A model generated the notes under the pieces. The model saw nothing but the letters and a program-made list of their open reading frames with translations. It searched no databases and was not told the DNA's origin. From assembly GCA_964598005.1 (NCBI GenBank), contig CAZRAL010000057.1, positions 1 through 16,162 of the forward strand: a stretch of 16,162 nt of DNA, written 5' to 3'. Below, piece after piece: positions 14,038 to 16,162 of this stretch (positions are counted from its first letter, which is position 1; every line of letters starts with the position of its first letter). Made by a program: the position numbers and the translations under genes. The DNA is from CAZRAL01 sp964598005. GTDB taxonomy: Bacteria; Pseudomonadota; Gammaproteobacteria; Burkholderiales; Usitatibacteraceae.

Positions 14038-15412
14038 CCAGACGAGCCAACGTCTCCTCCCGGCCCAAAATTTCCATAATGGCATCGATGGCAGGCGTTT
14101 GGGTTTGCCCGGTAATGAGGATGCGTAAAGGCATCATGAGTTGCGGCATCTTCAACCCATGCCGAACTACCTGAGCTTTGATCGCTGCATTTATTGCAGC
14201 TTTGTCCCAGGCGGTTTCAGCAAGCAACACGATCAATTCTTTCAATGCCTGCTGATTTTCCGGCGTGATGCGTGTCGACCACTGCGCCCTATCGACCACA
14301 GGTCGAATATAAAAATAACGGGCCGCTTCCGCCATTTGTGCAAGAGTCGGAATGCGATCGTGCAAAAGATGAGCCACCTGCCCGATTGATGGCCCTTTGG
14401 CCAAATCGTATTCCTTGCATTCGAAAAAAGGTTTTAATTGCGTGGCCAGTTTCTCCAGCGGCATTCTTTTGACATGTTCCTGATTCAACCAGAGCAACTT
14501 ATCGGGGTCAAATCGTGAAGCGGAAATACTGATGTCCTTGATATCGAACCACGCTACAAATTGTGCGGGCGTAAAAATTTCATCATCGCCATGCGACCAC
14601 CCCAGCCGGGCCAGCATGTTGATCATGGCCTCCGGCAAATAACCTTCATCGCGATATTCCATCACGCTTTTAGCGCCATGACGTTTGGCGAGTTTGGCTC
14701 CGTCTGGCCCCAGCACCGTCGGGGTATGAGCAAACACAGGCGGTGTAGCCCCCAATGCCTCATAGAGATTAATCTGCCGTGGCGTATTGTTTACGTGATC
14801 GTCGCCACGAATCACATGCGTAATACGCATATCAATATCATCCACCACCACACAAAAATTATAGGTCGGTGTGCCATCCGGCCGGGCAATGACCAAATCG
14901 TCAAGTTCGCTATTTTGAAATTCGATGCGCCCTTTAATCTGATCGTCCCACCCAACCACCCCATTCAGCGGGTTGCGAAAACGCACCACCGGCTTGATGC
15001 CTTCCGGGATTGGCGGCAACGACTTGCCCGGCTCGGGACGCCACCGGCCGTCGTAGCGCGGCTTCTCGCCACGCGTCATTTGTTGCTCGCGCAAGGCATC
15101 GAGTTCTTCTGGCGTGGTAAAGCAATGATAGGCCTTGCCTTGCTGAAGCAGGACTGCAATGACCTCCTTGTACCGGGACATGCGCTGCATCTGGAAGAAT
15201 GGCCCTTCGTCGTAGTTCAGGCCGAGCCAATCCATGGCTTCGAGAATGACCTTGACTGCCGATTCCGTGGAACGCTCCTGATCGGTATCCTCGATCCGCA
15301 AAATAAAGACGCCCTTGTGCCGACGGGCATAAGCCCAGGCGAATAACGCTGTACGAATATTACCGAGGTGGGTGTATCCCGTAGGACTGGGGGCGTAACG
15401 GGTGCGAATCAT
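14024..15412 (-). CDS. gltX: Glutamyl-tRNA synthetase
   Basis: A 462-residue class I aminoacyl-tRNA synthetase that charges tRNA-Glu with glutamate. The Rossmann catalytic domain opens with RYAPSPTGYTHLGN (4-17), where THLG is the HIGH motif. ILRIEDTD (37-44) is a conserved active-site strand. The second signature is KLAKR at 240-244, where the usual third residue is Ser (KLSKR). The zinc-binding Cys cluster of some GluRS is absent: only Cys97 remains there. The helical anticodon-binding part covers about 310-460. The protein ends REETLARLGSPL; the final SPL and the TGA stop are encoded by a dispersed hairpin repeat, so the original C-terminus has been replaced. No Shine-Dalgarno site is visible; an extended -10 promoter lies 27 bp upstream of the ATG. 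Confidence 0.97.
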   Translation of the reverse strand: MIRTRYAPSPTGYTHLGNIRTALFAWAYARRHKGVFILRIEDTDQERSTESAVKVILEAMDWLGLNYDEGPFFQMQRMSRYKEVIAVLLQQGKAYHCFTTPEELDALREQQMTRGEKPRYDGRWRPEPGKSLPPIPEGIKPVVRFRNPLNGVVGWDDQIKGRIEFQNSELDDLVIARPDGTPTYNFCVVVDDIDMRITHVIRGDDHVNNTPRQINLYEALGATPPVFAHTPTVLGPDGAKLAKRHGAKSVMEYRDEGYLPEAMINMLARLGWSHGDDEIFTPAQFVAWFDIKDISISASRFDPDKLLWLNQEHVKRMPLEKLATQLKPFFECKEYDLAKGPSIGQVAHLLHDRIPTLAQMAEAARYFYIRPVVDRAQWSTRITPENQQALKELIVLLAETAWDKAAINAAIKAQVVRHGLKMPQLMMPLRILITGQTQTPAIDAIMEILGREETLARLGSPL

Positions 15413-15438
15413 GATTGCTTACAAAGAGAAAGACTATT

Positions 15439-15447
15439 ATTTTACCA
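15439..15447 (-). promoter_or_regulatory. Candidate extended -10 promoter for gltX
   Basis: On the minus strand TGG-TAAAAT forms a TGN-extended -10 box (5 of 6 bases). No good -35 is present, which is normal for extended -10 promoters. The start point would lie near 15432, giving a leader of about 20 nt. Confidence 0.35.
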
Positions 15448-15501
15448 GTCGCATGGAACGACCTGATGGTTCATTTTCAAAATGTTGTATAGATCAAGAT
15501 T

Positions 15502-16014
15502 TTAATCTTGGAAAGCCGGCTTCCCTCCAAATGCTGCCAGCACCAGCCGCACTGCCGCTGCCTTGCGCGGCAATGCAACATCCCAAGGGTGCTGGCCGCA
15601 ATCATCTGGAATATTTACCGAGGCGCCTGCTTTCAAAAGAACCTCACAAATATCAGCGTACCCATGACTGGCCGCCGCATGTAAGGCAGTGCCCCAGATA
15701 ACGCTGGTCTTATTCAAGTTTGCGCCGCCTTCAAGCAGCTGATGAACAACTGGCCGGCAGCCCCCCAGTGCAGCATATATTAATGGTGTGGTGTGGCTGT
15801 TATCAGCCATATCGATTGGAGCGCCTTGTTGTCGCAACCAATCAACGGCATCCACTTTGCCTTCGATCGCACAATAGTGAAGCACGATTTCTCCCACGCT
15901 ATCTTGCACGTGAAGTAATTCGGGACATTTCGTTAACATGTCGCCCGCGCTGTGACGATCATGCATAACAAGCTGCCTGAATAATCTTAAGGAACCTCTG
16001 AATAAGTCCTCCAT
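15502..16014 (-). CDS. Ankyrin-repeat protein
   Basis: A 170-residue protein made almost entirely of ankyrin repeats. Repeat units run at about 38-70 (GEIVLHYCAIEGKVDAVDWL), 71-104 (TPLIYAALGG, LLEGGANLN), 105-137 (GTALHAAASHGYADICEVLL) and a degenerate cap at 138-165. A possible capping helix precedes them from about residue 9. There is no signal peptide or membrane segment, so it is probably a cytoplasmic protein-binding module with unknown partner. The start is uncertain: the ATG at 16014 and the residues DLFRGS come from a dispersed repeat (GGAACCTCTGAATAAGTCC on the plus strand). An internal ATG at 15966 has AGG about ten bases upstream and would give 154 residues, but would remove part of the first helix. 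The gene lies 89 bp upstream of gltX on the same strand. Confidence 0.8.
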   Translation of the reverse strand: MEDLFRGSLRLFRQLVMHDRHSAGDMLTKCPELLHVQDSVGEIVLHYCAIEGKVDAVDWLRQQGAPIDMADNSHTTPLIYAALGGCRPVVHQLLEGGANLNKTSVIWGTALHAAASHGYADICEVLLKAGASVNIPDDCGQHPWDVALPRKAAAVRLVLAAFGGKPAFQD

Positions 16015-16162
16015 GAGCCGCGTTTTGACAAGAATAGTCCAGATTCAAGGCATGCGACGTAGGTCGTATCCGTTGATACGAAGCCAAGGAGGCCCCGGCG
16101 TAGCGGAAGCCTCGCGCAGCACAGGCCGCGAAGCCGGGGCAATCGCCTTGCCTTTCGGGGCG
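15991..16162. repeat. Palindromic dispersed repeat running off the right edge
   Basis: It starts at about GGAACCTCTGAATAAGTCC (15991-16009) and shows nested dyads: CGTATC-CGTT-GATACG (16065-16080) and GCCCCGGC (16092-16099) with GCCGGGGC (16133-16140) around a G+C-rich core. CAAGGCATGCGACG recalls the CAAGGCGAAGCCGACA core of the element at 5535-5637, though they are not clearly the same family. No protein is encoded apart from the ankyrin N-terminus. The element is incomplete in this window, so its full length is unknown. Confidence 0.5.

Noticed and set aside
14561..15346. 261-codon plus-strand frame opposite gltX
   Set aside because: It is antisense to a clearly conserved synthetase and shows no domain of its own. 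Similar long antisense frames opposite uvrB (6861-7556) and the RND gene (10820-11431) were rejected for the same reason.

Overview
The window reads as a chromosomal stretch of a betaproteobacterium. The evidence is a beta-type RNase E beside rluC and sppA, a uvrB to low-molecular-weight phosphatase operon, and protein sequences typical of the class. Nitrosomonadales is a reasonable but unproven guess. Almost every gene is housekeeping, and coding density is high. I see no phage, CRISPR array, toxin-antitoxin pair or secretion locus, and no convincing new multi-gene system.

Layout, left to right. (1) 1-51 is the end of a probable mobile element abutting the sppA stop codon. (2) sppA (membrane serine peptidase) and rluC (23S rRNA pseudouridine synthase) are on the minus strand. 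rluC is divergent from rne (RNase E) across a 546-bp region holding a likely rne promoter and a long structured leader. (3) rne ends in a strong hairpin, followed by a 103-bp palindromic repeat in the convergent gap. (4) uvrB and a tyrosine phosphatase gene overlap by 4 bp on the minus strand. (5) A two-gene RND efflux operon (adaptor then pump, 4-bp overlap), a DUF465 gene and a Gdt1/UPF0016 manganese-type exporter are all on the minus strand. Nearly identical 105-bp hairpin repeats in inverted orientation bracket this block. (6) gltX (glutamyl-tRNA synthetase) and an ankyrin-repeat gene are on the minus strand. A second palindromic repeat runs off the right edge.

The most distinctive feature is how closely dispersed repeats are fitted to gene ends. 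The stop codons of sppA and of the DUF465 gene each share their last A with the first base of the same terminal sequence, ACTGATGTTA. The stop codon and last few residues of gltX lie inside a hairpin repeat. The N-terminus of the ankyrin ORF, as called, is read from another repeat. A 300-bp MITE-like element with 11-bp inverted ends separates the DUF465 gene from the efflux operon and carries a 20-bp palindrome matching the Neisseria dRS3 pattern ATTCCC-N8-GGGAAT.

Functionally the genes form independent housekeeping units: RNA processing and modification (rne, rluC), DNA repair (uvrB), envelope quality control (sppA), drug or metabolite efflux, metal homeostasis and tRNA charging.
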